Assembly: GCF_042676045.1 (NCBI RefSeq)
Contig: NZ_JBHTJV010000009.1
Span: 310,001 to 374,000 of the forward strand
Direction of reading: 5' to 3'
DNA: 64,000 bases
Source of the DNA: Pseudahrensia aquimaris
GTDB taxonomy: Bacteria > Pseudomonadota > Alphaproteobacteria > Rhizobiales > Rhizobiaceae
A model generated the notes under the pieces. The model was not told the DNA's origin. It saw only the letters and a list, made by a program, of their open reading frames with translations, and did no database searches. The position numbers and the translations under genes were made by a program. Below are positions 55,995-63,468 of the stretch, one piece after another (the first letter of the stretch is position 1; the number at the start of each line of letters is the position of its first letter).

Positions 55995-56225
55995 ATGGCA
56001 AAAGTCGAAAATCAGAACGAATGGGCAATCAAAGCCAAAAACATTTTGAAGGCCGAATTAAAGAGAAAGGGCATTGGTTACAGAGATTTAGCTGTAAAAC
56101 TAACAGAAATGGGAACAGAGATTGGTGAGCAAGGCGTTGCCAATAAGATCAGCCGTGGCGGCTTTTCAGCTTCGTTTATGATTCAATGCTTTGAAGCGAT
56201 TGGCGAAAAGGAAATCCGCATATAG
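55995..56225 (+). CDS. DUF6471 domain protein
   Basis: A 76-residue protein, almost wholly the DUF6471 domain: NEWAIKAKNILKAELKRKGI, then GYRDLAVKLTEMGTEIGEQG, then VANKISRGGFSASFMIQCFE and AIGEKEIRI. The middle reads as a helix-turn-helix. Such genes often lie beside IS1595 transposases in alphaproteobacteria. It is divergent from the transposase gene, with a palindrome between them, so a repressor role in transposition is a reasonable inference. A longer in-frame start upstream would overlap the transposase promoter. Confidence 0.8.
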   Translation: MAKVENQNEWAIKAKNILKAELKRKGIGYRDLAVKLTEMGTEIGEQGVANKISRGGFSASFMIQCFEAIGEKEIRI

Positions 56226-56255
56226 GCTTCTTCCTTTTACTAGGGGGATGGCTTT

Positions 56256-57173
56256 ATGAGCGACGAAGTCGACGACGGTTCATTACTTACGGCCATATTC
56301 TTCTTTTCAATCATATTTTTTATGGCGAGCCTTCCTCTGATTTCAAATTATTCCGGCGAAAAGCGCTATAGTGAATATGCAGAGATATGTTCCGCTGACG
56401 GTGAGAAACGCCTTGCGCTCGTGGAGGCCCTTCCCGGCTACAAAGGTTCCACTAAAAAGAAGGATTACAAAAAAAATGAACCTGATTGGTGTGATCTGGC
56501 AGCCCAAGAGAGCGTAGCTTATTTTACCTGGTGGACCGCTATATCCGCATGGGCCGTAACGGGACTTACTTTGATTGGTGTGATTTATCTCGCCAAGACC
56601 CTTCGGGCGACTAGAGAAACTTTGAGTCAGGCCGCAAAAGCTTCCAATGCTGCTAATCGAACCAACGATATAATGCGTGATGAACAGCGTCCTTGGCTCG
56701 TAATAGAGAGCAAACTTCATGGTTTCCTTCAAGCAACTGAAGTGAATGTACTTGACTACGATCTGAAAGTTGAATGGGGAATGAGAGTAGATGTTGCGAA
56801 CAAGGGGAAGTCGGGCGCTTTTCACTACTCCATTCACACCAAAATCATGTGCCTTGATAATTGGTTTAACGCTAGAACCCACGTTAGCGAATTTGTTGAA
56901 AATTGCGGGAGCGGCAGGCGAGTTAGAAAAACTGGCATAGTCTTCCCAAATGAGAAAGGCGGGTTGCGACCGCTGAAAAGATCTGAATTTGTCGCAAAAG
57001 AGTCCCCAAACTCCAAATATTTTGCCGTTTTTGTTGCCGTAAAGTACACGGATGCTTCGGGTAAACTTAGCGGCATTGACGTTCAAACTTTTTTTCAGCA
57101 GCAAACCGGCCCCAGCATAGGGCCTTGGATGCAAGAGTTTCGACAAGACCCCGATATGCGAGTAACAAAGTAG
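56256..57173 (+). CDS. Passenger membrane protein with two helices
   Basis: A 305-residue protein. The first helix is near residue 10-28 (LLTAIFFFSIIFFMASLPLI), a hydrophilic loop with two cysteines follows, and the second helix is near 90-112 (WWTAISAWAVTGLTLIGVIY). A helical LAKTLRATRETLSQAAKASN segment leads to a C-terminal mostly beta domain with DEQRPWLVIESKLHGFLQ. This layout is frequent for uncharacterised accessory membrane proteins in alphaproteobacteria. It is in line with DUF6471 (30 bp) and ends 66 bp before the right transposon end. Confidence 0.65.
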   Translation: MSDEVDDGSLLTAIFFFSIIFFMASLPLISNYSGEKRYSEYAEICSADGEKRLALVEALPGYKGSTKKKDYKKNEPDWCDLAAQESVAYFTWWTAISAWAVTGLTLIGVIYLAKTLRATRETLSQAAKASNAANRTNDIMRDEQRPWLVIESKLHGFLQATEVNVLDYDLKVEWGMRVDVANKGKSGAFHYSIHTKIMCLDNWFNARTHVSEFVENCGSGRRVRKTGIVFPNEKGGLRPLKRSEFVAKESPNSKYFAVFVAVKYTDASGKLSGIDVQTFFQQQTGPSIGPWMQEFRQDPDMRVTK

Positions 57174-57239
57174 ACCAATAATCGCCATAACCGCACACCA
57201 CGCGGCCCTGCGCCTCACGACCTAAATCCAGTTCCAAGG

Positions 57240-57266
57240 CTTGTTACCTTTGATACATAAGGCCGA
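57240..57266 (-). repeat. Right terminal inverted repeat of the IS1595 transposon
   Basis: Identical over 27 bases to the left end in inverted orientation; the plus strand reads CTTGTTACCTTTGATACATA at its inner side. GATCTCTT overlaps and follows its outer edge. Confidence 0.85.
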
Positions 57267-57298
57267 TCTCTTTTCAAATTCGGCTGGCTCCATCGAAT

Positions 57299-57316
57299 GT
57301 CGGCAAGGGGCCGCGA
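57299..57316 (+). repeat. Dispersed 18-bp accessory repeat, copy 1
   Basis: GTCGGCAAGGGGCCGCGA; differs at one base from the copy at 62272. Confidence 0.55.
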
Positions 57317-57325
57317 TTGCCTCGC

Positions 57326-57592
57326 CTACTGTTTGAATGGGATGACGTTTGACCCGCCATTGGCAAATACAACGGCTCCTTCTGCGCGAATGGTCTGAAG
57401 CGCCTCTTCGAACGCGGCTCGGTCGTCTTCGAAAAGATCATCCCAAACAATTGACGTTCCATCTTCAATTACAACTTCCAATGACCAGCCATCGCCACCT
57501 TCGAGTTTGTAGATATTTACTTTGAGTTGTACCCCATCCTCAACGATACGCCGTGAGGCGCTTGATATGACAAGATTGGGTTCGAGTTCCAT
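57326..57592 (-). CDS. Small conserved hypothetical protein
   Basis: An 88-residue protein, acidic, predicted beta-alpha: GVQLKVNIYKLEGGDGWSLE, then VVIEDGTSIVWDDLFEDDRA and AFEEALQTIRAEGAVVF. Proteins with the same GTS-x-VWDD-x-F segment recur in accessory DNA of alphaproteobacteria. CGAGG precedes the ATG by eight bases. It is just outside the transposon and convergent with nothing. Function unknown. Confidence 0.6.
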   Translation of the reverse strand: MELEPNLVISSASRRIVEDGVQLKVNIYKLEGGDGWSLEVVIEDGTSIVWDDLFEDDRAAFEEALQTIRAEGAVVFANGGSNVIPFKQ

Positions 57593-57956
57593 CTGAATAC
57601 CTCGTTGGCCGCCCACAGCTTTATAATTCCCTAAACGACGCGGCAAATGTCCGCAATGCGGATGCTGCTAAGCAGCACTTGTGACGCTTTGGACTGGCAA
57701 GTTTCAGAACGGAGTTGCCAAGCGCGCCCTGTCCGATTGGGTCATGCCAAGGTCTGCATGGAGCCCAATCGAGACTTTCACCTCGTGTCGCGATTTGGAT
57801 TGGTGGATGGAATCTTCGTCAGGGGATATGATCCAAAAGGGACATCAGTTTGGATTGGTGTAAGTCGAATTATCGAACTATGCAGACGCCAATGACGTAT
57901 TCAACTTGAAGCCAAACACTGAACCAAGGCGCTTGGTTTTAGAACTACCTTGTCGA
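57593..57956. other. Gene-poor stretch before the cyclase gene
   Basis: About 360 bases. An 82-codon open frame on the plus strand (57647-57895) ends with RFGLVDGIFVRGYDPKGTS, which looks partly protein-like, but it has no RBS and an unlikely N-terminus. It may be the remnant of a lost gene. No RNA gene seen. Confidence 0.4.
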
Positions 57957-59840
57957 TCAGTTTTCAGGAATTCCCGCCTGTACGAGCGCATTTACGTATT
58001 TTTCGACAAACGCCTGATTTTTATATGTCGACCGTGCCATACGGGCGAATGCTCCGGTTATACCGGGATAGATTTTCTGCAGGTCGAGTGCCCGCGCCCT
58101 GGCTTCATTCATATCCCCATCGAACACCGCCGCCGCCACCAATATCCCAGCTGCATTCGGTTTGGCCCGCACATCCTGAATATCAGTTGCTAAGACCTCT
58201 TGGGCCAGCTTTCTTGCCTCAGTGTTGCGTCCAAGCTCCAGCCTGGCGAAGTTGATCGGGGCCGGTAACCACTCGGGATAATCCGGCTCCAGCCGCATTC
58301 CGCGCTCCATATGTTCGAGTCCCTCCAGCGTCTGTCCAGACATCGCCTTGACCATCCCGCCGAGAGCATTCGAGTCAGCGCTGCCAGGTGAAAGCAGAAT
58401 TGCCTTGTCAGCCAGTTTTATGGCTTCTTCAAATTTCCGCGCGCCCTGCGCCAGTACCGCTCCAAGTGTGTAACCTTCTCCAAATTCCTCGATTTCTAGC
58501 GCCCGATTTGAAAACTCTGTGGCTTTGGCCCAGTCTCCCGGAATATCGGCACTAATCCCAATAGTTACCTTCTGCCAATATATGAAGCCCATCAGGAAGT
58601 TTGCAAACGCCCGATTCGGCTCCATTCGATAGAGCTTGCCCCATAACCGTTCAGCATTGGCATGGCCTTCGGGGCTGAATTTCTGGAACTCCGCACGGCC
58701 GTTGATCACTTGGACGTAGTTATTGAAACCACCGACCATTTCAATCCAACTGCGTGTGCCCTCACCAACCGTAAGTGACACCGAGAGTTCCTCAAAGACT
58801 TTGTGTGAAATCTCGTCCTGCAGCACGATAAGATCGTCCGGCGAACTGTCCTGTTGGATCGACCAAATCTGCTTACCTTTGACTGCGTCAGCCAGTTCAG
58901 AAGTCACGCGCAGCTTGTCGCCAACCTTCAGCACACTCCCGCTGAGGATGTACCGTACGCCGAGCTTCCGCGCGACCTGCGCTGCGCTGACGTCGCGATC
59001 CTTGAAACTCGACATAGTTGAGTAGGCGATCGACACCATGTCTGGCGACAGCGATAGGGTGGAAATGATGCTTTCGGTGATACCGTCGGCCAGCCAGTCC
59101 TGCGATCCAGCATTGCCGCGCATTTCGAATGGCAGCACTGCAATCGATGGTTTTTGAGGTAATTCGAGCGCCATTTGAGTCGGATCGACAGGCGAGAAAT
59201 CAGGTTGGTTTATCCACCACCAACTGCCAGCGCCTATGATCAGTAAAATTAATGCCGAAGCAACTGATCGTATTGGTGGTGCTGACCGTGATTTTGTCTT
59301 TCCCAAAACGTTACCTGCCTGATCAGGATCGGTAAGAACACGATAAGCACGGACTGGTGCTCCGATATTCTTGACCTGAACATCCCCAAGGGCTTCGTAA
59401 CCAACGTCAACGGTCGATTTCAAATGATCATAAGCCGTGCCGGAAATACATACTCCACCGGGTTCTGCAAGCTGTTCCAGTCTCGCTGCAATATTGACGC
59501 CATCGCCAAAAATATCATCGTTCTCGATAACTATGTCACCAAGATTGATGCCTATGCGATATTGAATACGTTGGTCAGGAAGGTCACTTTCCCCTCTAAC
59601 CACCATAGCACGTTGGATTACAACCGCACATTGAACAGCTTGAACAACACTAGGGAACTCAACCAGAACTCCGTCGCCCATTTCTTTAACAATGCGTCCG
59701 CGAAATTCTGTAAATGCGGGATCAATAAGTTCGCTGCGAAGAACTTTTTGACGCTTAAGAACACCAATCTCATCGGCTTCCATCAACCGACTATACCCAA
59801 CCATGTCTGCTGCTAAAATGGCACTTAGGCGACGTTCCAT
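57957..59840 (-). CDS. Class III nucleotide cyclase with TolB-like and TPR-like regions
   Basis: A 627-residue protein. Residues 1-175 form a class III adenylate/guanylate cyclase domain: LAADMVGYSRLM with the metal Asp, KEMGDGVLVEF with the second Asp and a preceding Lys typical of ATP-specific enzymes, and DDIFGDGVNIAARLEQLAE with transition-state Asn/Arg. One membrane helix follows near residue 205 (SVASALILLIIGAGSWWWI), then a TolB-like segment (PSIAVLPFEMRG, GITESIISTLS) and TPR-like helices to the end. This is a common rhizobial architecture with many paralogues per genome. TATAGGGGGAATTG precedes the ATG. Signal sensed is unknown. Confidence 0.87.
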   Translation of the reverse strand: MERRLSAILAADMVGYSRLMEADEIGVLKRQKVLRSELIDPAFTEFRGRIVKEMGDGVLVEFPSVVQAVQCAVVIQRAMVVRGESDLPDQRIQYRIGINLGDIVIENDDIFGDGVNIAARLEQLAEPGGVCISGTAYDHLKSTVDVGYEALGDVQVKNIGAPVRAYRVLTDPDQAGNVLGKTKSRSAPPIRSVASALILLIIGAGSWWWINQPDFSPVDPTQMALELPQKPSIAVLPFEMRGNAGSQDWLADGITESIISTLSLSPDMVSIAYSTMSSFKDRDVSAAQVARKLGVRYILSGSVLKVGDKLRVTSELADAVKGKQIWSIQQDSSPDDLIVLQDEISHKVFEELSVSLTVGEGTRSWIEMVGGFNNYVQVINGRAEFQKFSPEGHANAERLWGKLYRMEPNRAFANFLMGFIYWQKVTIGISADIPGDWAKATEFSNRALEIEEFGEGYTLGAVLAQGARKFEEAIKLADKAILLSPGSADSNALGGMVKAMSGQTLEGLEHMERGMRLEPDYPEWLPAPINFARLELGRNTEARKLAQEVLATDIQDVRAKPNAAGILVAAAVFDGDMNEARARALDLQKIYPGITGAFARMARSTYKNQAFVEKYVNALVQAGIPEN

Positions 59841-60294
59841 CAATTCCCCCTATAGGTGAACTTATAACACCAATCATATAATTCAAATGAGAGAAATAAA
59901 TTCAGTTGCACGCAGGTTCAGGCGCTAAGGCTGATGGCGCGAATTAGACAAGCGCAATATTATAGAACGGTGCTTTGTCCGCGTTGCGGTCATCCGAAGA
60001 ATCTGAATTTACGAAAAGGCAGAAGTGTCCAAAAGTCTGGTTACGGCCCAATGTGCCGAATTTCCGCATCGCGGCGAATGGCAGCTTTACAAAACGGGTA
60101 TTCGCAAGCCCGCTTGACGTCAGGATTTATTCGGACTAGCGGTGAGGAAGGTTGTAGACACCTGCCTCTCGCTGACTTTTGTCTTGGTGAAGTTCTGTGA
60201 CTATAAGTCTCTATCTACTTCTTTCCGCATATCGCGCGGATGGTAATGCGAGTTCCGTCTCAAACTGCGCGATTTGGCAAGAGAGATATGGGAC
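59841..60294. other. Gene-poor stretch between cyclase and MATE genes
   Basis: About 450 bases between divergent genes. An 88-codon frame at 59934-60200 has cysteines in LCPRCGHPK but no RBS and poor composition; I do not call it a gene. The promoters of both flanking genes must be here. Confidence 0.4.
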
Positions 60295-61686
60295 ATGTCC
60301 GACACCCCTACAAATTCATTCACTGATGGGCCGCTTGGCTTCATCTATCTAAAAACAGCGTTGCCGATCATTTTTGTGATGGGGATAAGCGGCCTATTGT
60401 CTGTCGCAGATGCGCTGTTCCTTGGCATTTATGTCGGTCCCGAGGCGCTCGCGGCAGTCACGCTGATGTTTCCAGTTTACATGTTGATAGTCGCGCTTTC
60501 GACGCTGGTGTCAAACGGCATGTCCAGCTTGCTTGCGCGATTTCTAGGTGCCGGAAACATGGACAGCGCACGTGCCGTCTTTGCCGGAGCGCATGGGCTG
60601 GCGATTGTATTGGGCGGCGGTCTGATCGCGATGTTCCTTTTGCTGGGACGACAAATGACCTTGCTGGCTGCGGGCGGCTCTGACGAACTGGCGCAGATGG
60701 GGCTGATCTATTTACAGATTACGGTGTTCTTCTCGCCACTTTTGTTCGTCTTGTCGGTCAACTCTGACGCGTTGCGCAACGAGGGCCGGGTCGGCTTCAT
60801 GGCCGCGATGAGCCTGCTGGTGTCGCTTGCAAATATCGCGTTCAACTATGTGCTGATAGCGCTACTCGATATGGGCGTGGCAGGGTCTGCATATGGCACA
60901 GCCGCAGCACAGGCGCTGGCGTTCGCGATCATTTTAGCTTTTCGTTTAAACGGTAAGACATCGCTACGGCCATCGACGCTGCGGCATCATTCCGTGCGGC
61001 GGTACTGGGGGCAGATACTTGCCTTGGGTGCGCCACAAAGCCTGAATTTCATTGGCCTCGCGCTTGGGTCGGCGGCGATTATCACAGCACTTCAATGGGT
61101 TGGCAGCTCCAATTACGCCGATACCGTGTCTGCCTACGGAATCATCACGCGGGTCATTACTTTTGCATTTCTGCCGCTATTGGGTCTGTCCTTCGCCATG
61201 CAAACGATCACTGGCAACAACTATGGCGCGGAGCTTTGGCATAGGTCGGACGCGAGCTTACGGTTATCGCTTTGGATTGCATTCATCTATTGCGCGGTGG
61301 TGCAGGTCGTTGTGATAAGTATGCTCAGCCAAATCGCAGGTGCATTTGTTGACGATGCTGCGGTCATTGCAGAAGTTGGCCGCATCTTGCCCGTCATGAC
61401 TAGTGTGTTTTTTTTGGTCGGACCCCTGATGATGGTCGCCACATACTTCCAAGCCATCGGGTCGGCGATGAAGGCAGCAATCTTGGGCCTGACCAAGGGA
61501 TATATCTTTGCAATCCCGTTGACGTTCCTGTTGCCGATCTGGCTGGGAGAAATTGGTGTCTGGTATGCGGGTCCAATCGCCGAGGTCATGTTGCTGATCT
61601 TAACGGCAAGTGTGCTTTGGCAAATCGCCAAGGGCAAGCGTCTCAAGTGGGGACTCTTTCATATTGAAAAGGGTGAAAGCGCATGA
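60295..61686 (+). CDS. MATE family efflux transporter
   Basis: A 463-residue integral membrane protein with twelve predicted helices in two related halves: LKTALPIIFVMGISGLLSVA with DALFLGIYVGPEALAAVT near residue 40, and YWGQILALGAPQSLNFIGLA near 235. The SSLLARFLGAGN segment near residue 80 is a usual MATE mark. It would export drugs or metabolites by Na+ or H+ antiport. An ATG at 60295 was preferred to an upstream TTG, with GAGAG nearby. Its stop overlaps the next gene by ATGA. Confidence 0.88.
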   Translation: MSDTPTNSFTDGPLGFIYLKTALPIIFVMGISGLLSVADALFLGIYVGPEALAAVTLMFPVYMLIVALSTLVSNGMSSLLARFLGAGNMDSARAVFAGAHGLAIVLGGGLIAMFLLLGRQMTLLAAGGSDELAQMGLIYLQITVFFSPLLFVLSVNSDALRNEGRVGFMAAMSLLVSLANIAFNYVLIALLDMGVAGSAYGTAAAQALAFAIILAFRLNGKTSLRPSTLRHHSVRRYWGQILALGAPQSLNFIGLALGSAAIITALQWVGSSNYADTVSAYGIITRVITFAFLPLLGLSFAMQTITGNNYGAELWHRSDASLRLSLWIAFIYCAVVQVVVISMLSQIAGAFVDDAAVIAEVGRILPVMTSVFFLVGPLMMVATYFQAIGSAMKAAILGLTKGYIFAIPLTFLLPIWLGEIGVWYAGPIAEVMLLILTASVLWQIAKGKRLKWGLFHIEKGESA

Positions 61687-62114
61687 CTACGCAATTGCCA
61701 TCAGCCTTTAAGGCAAAGGAGCAAGCCAAACGTTTGAGGGCCAAAATGACCGAGGAGGGCACGTCTATTGGTCATGCAAAATCACTTGAGCTTATCGCTA
61801 ATCAACATGGATTTAGGGATTGGAACACAATGTTTGCAGCTATTGGAAACGGCCCTCCCAATGGTTGGGCAATTGGTGACAAGGTAAGCGGAACGTATCT
61901 ATCTCAACCTTTCAGCGCGAGTGTGGTTGCTGTTGCTATCCTTAAGCCAGGGTGGTTCCGGTTGGAGCTGCATCTGGATCAGGCCGTTGATGTGGTCACA
62001 TCGACGGGCTTTTCAAACTTCCGCTCGCGTGTGCGCGGTGTCGTAGGTCCCAAAGGGTATTCCGTGGAACGGACTAGTGACGGGCAAGCGCAGCTTCAAA
62101 TTGATCACTTGTAG
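61683..62114 (+). CDS. Glyoxalase-superfamily type conserved protein
   Basis: A 143-residue protein. The N-terminal 55 residues (KEQAKRLRAKMTEEGTSIGH, then AKSLELIANQHGFRDWNTMF) match a widespread helical domain annotated as glyoxalase superfamily or toxin-repeat-like; the rest (WAIGDKVSGTYLSQPFSASV, then VVTSTGFSNFRSRVRGVV) is mostly beta. The function is unknown and no glyoxalase metal residues are obvious. Its start overlaps the MATE stop by ATGA, so both are probably translated together. Confidence 0.7.
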   Translation: MTTQLPSAFKAKEQAKRLRAKMTEEGTSIGHAKSLELIANQHGFRDWNTMFAAIGNGPPNGWAIGDKVSGTYLSQPFSASVVAVAILKPGWFRLELHLDQAVDVVTSTGFSNFRSRVRGVVGPKGYSVERTSDGQAQLQIDHL

Positions 62115-62271
62115 GGTTGAAGCCGACCAATTAAACTCAAAGCAAACCTTTAATTGGTTATGGTTGATGGCAGCTTAGTCCGCATCCCGGTCATCCAGCA
62201 TGCCGAAGTGTTATCCGAGCTGAATGGCGGCTTCGATGAGACTGGTTGCTAATTTGGGATTTAGCTCCAAG

Positions 62272-62289
62272 GTCGGCAATGGGCCGCGA
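62272..62289 (+). repeat. Dispersed 18-bp accessory repeat, copy 2
   Basis: GTCGGCAATGGGCCGCGA in the 265-bp gap between the glyoxalase-type and ankyrin genes. The gap holds no clear gene. Confidence 0.55.
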
Positions 62290-62379
62290 GTGACAATCAC
62301 TGCGCGTAGTCAAATTCAGCAGCTCAACGGCAGCATCGAGCCGATTCAAACCACTGCTGAGCTTGTAACGAAGATCTGC

Positions 62380-63468
62380 TTAAGATTGAGACTTGAGGAA
62401 ATCCACGATCCTTTCGTGCTTTAGATATTTCGCCCAGCCCAAGGGCGTCATTTGGTGGTGAATGTCCTCCATGCTCAGGTTAGCGCCACCTTCTGCAAGG
62501 GCAACAACGGTTGCAAATTGATTACTGGCGACGGCAGAGTGCAGCGGAGTGCAGTGACTGTGGCCACCTGGCGGGTTGTACCGATTGGGGTCGGCACCAG
62601 CAGAGATCAGTCTCGCTACGATCTCAGCCAGATTTGTGTTGGCAGCCAGAGAAAGCGCCATTTGCAGGGAATCCTGATGCGCGTCTTTCACAAGTCGCTC
62701 AACGATCTCTCGTTCTCCGAGGGTCGCAGCGGTCGGCAAATCAAGTGGCGCGCCGCATTCGATCAGCGTCCGAGCCGCCTCGAATTCGCAGTGTCCGAGG
62801 GCACTTTGCATACCGGCGGCAGGATCAGCACCATAGCTGCAAAGGAGTTTGAGTAGAGGGGTCTGGATACCGCATTCCCGACAAAGACTCCCCGAAGCCG
62901 TCAGCAACAAGGTTTCGTTCAGGGTCTCATGGTTGTCCTTCGCGCCAGCCTCCAATAGAATTTCAGCGATCACGAGCGCATTCGCGGGCAGGCTGTCCTG
63001 TCGGGTTGGGTTCTGCGGCAAGAACTCCAGCAGTGTCGGGTTTAGGAAGTAATTCCCGCCTTCAAATATTGCCCTCTCATGCACAAGCCCGGGATTGCGC
63101 GCCAAGTGGTGCGCCAGACGCTGTTCATCACCACTATCCATAAGGGTCAACGCTTGCTTGAAGGGGCCGTCAGGTAAACGATCCCTTTGCGAAAGTCGCA
63201 GTGTTTCGTACTGCTTTTCAGAGACGACAACCTTCAGGCGCGGCCAGCTTGAATATCCATACTCTCGCGCGATTGAAAGCTGGGCGTCGCTCAGGACAAA
63301 CCTGCGCGCGGGCATGTCGGCGTCGGGCACACCGGAAAACCTTGGATGAAATTCCCGCACCCGTTGGAAGGCCCCCATTTGACCCGCGCGAAAATCGCGC
63401 AAAAGAACCTTGGTCTGATTTTTTAGATGGTCGAGATTGGCGGAGTCGGGGAGCCATTTGGTCGGCAT
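62380..63468 (-). CDS. Ankyrin-repeat protein
   Basis: A 362-residue soluble protein. The N-terminal 110 residues are helical with DHLKNQTKVLLRDFRAGQMG and FVLSDAQLSIAREYGYSSWP, an arrangement seen in bacterial ankyrin proteins. At least five ankyrin-like repeats follow: ALVIAEILLEAGAKDNHETL, TPLLKLLCSYGADPAAGMQS, ARTLIECGAPLDLPTAATLG, EIVARLISAGADPNRYNPPG and HCTPLHSAVASNQFATVVAL. No signal peptide. The start follows AAAGGGAAAG. The gene stands alone; the role is probably protein-protein binding. Confidence 0.85.
   Translation of the reverse strand: MPTKWLPDSANLDHLKNQTKVLLRDFRAGQMGAFQRVREFHPRFSGVPDADMPARRFVLSDAQLSIAREYGYSSWPRLKVVVSEKQYETLRLSQRDRLPDGPFKQALTLMDSGDEQRLAHHLARNPGLVHERAIFEGGNYFLNPTLLEFLPQNPTRQDSLPANALVIAEILLEAGAKDNHETLNETLLLTASGSLCRECGIQTPLLKLLCSYGADPAAGMQSALGHCEFEAARTLIECGAPLDLPTAATLGEREIVERLVKDAHQDSLQMALSLAANTNLAEIVARLISAGADPNRYNPPGGHSHCTPLHSAVASNQFATVVALAEGGANLSMEDIHHQMTPLGWAKYLKHERIVDFLKSQS

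Larger units (their letters stand above)
53796..57266. mobile_element. IS1595-family transposon with passenger genes
   Basis: A unit of about 3.47 kb bounded by perfect 27-bp inverted repeats. The flanking 8-bp GATCTCTT occurs at 53788-53795 on the left and 57265-57272 on the right (the right copy shares two bases with the repeat end, so the exact ends may be GGCC). IS1595 elements are known to give 8-bp duplications and some carry passenger genes. Inside are the IS1595 transposase, a DUF6471 protein, two winged-helix-like proteins, a two-helix membrane protein and a tRNA-like sequence. Its insertion lies 25 bp after the TIR gene stop. Confidence 0.85.

Noticed and set aside
56343..57218. 291-codon frame antisense to the passenger membrane protein
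   Set aside because: Shadow of the plus-strand gene, which has an RBS, membrane helices and operon spacing.
57647..57895. 82-codon frame after the 88-residue gene
   Set aside because: No RBS and an improbable N-terminal half; noted as a possible remnant only.
57957..59840. Cyclase as a definite Pycsar pyrimidine cyclase
   Set aside because: TolB-like and TPR-like regions and the ATP-type lysine before MGDG point to the ordinary rhizobial adenylate cyclase family; kept only as a speculation in the findings.
59934..60200. 88-codon frame with two CxxC-like cysteines
   Set aside because: No RBS, unusual composition, no recognisable family; probably chance or a remnant.
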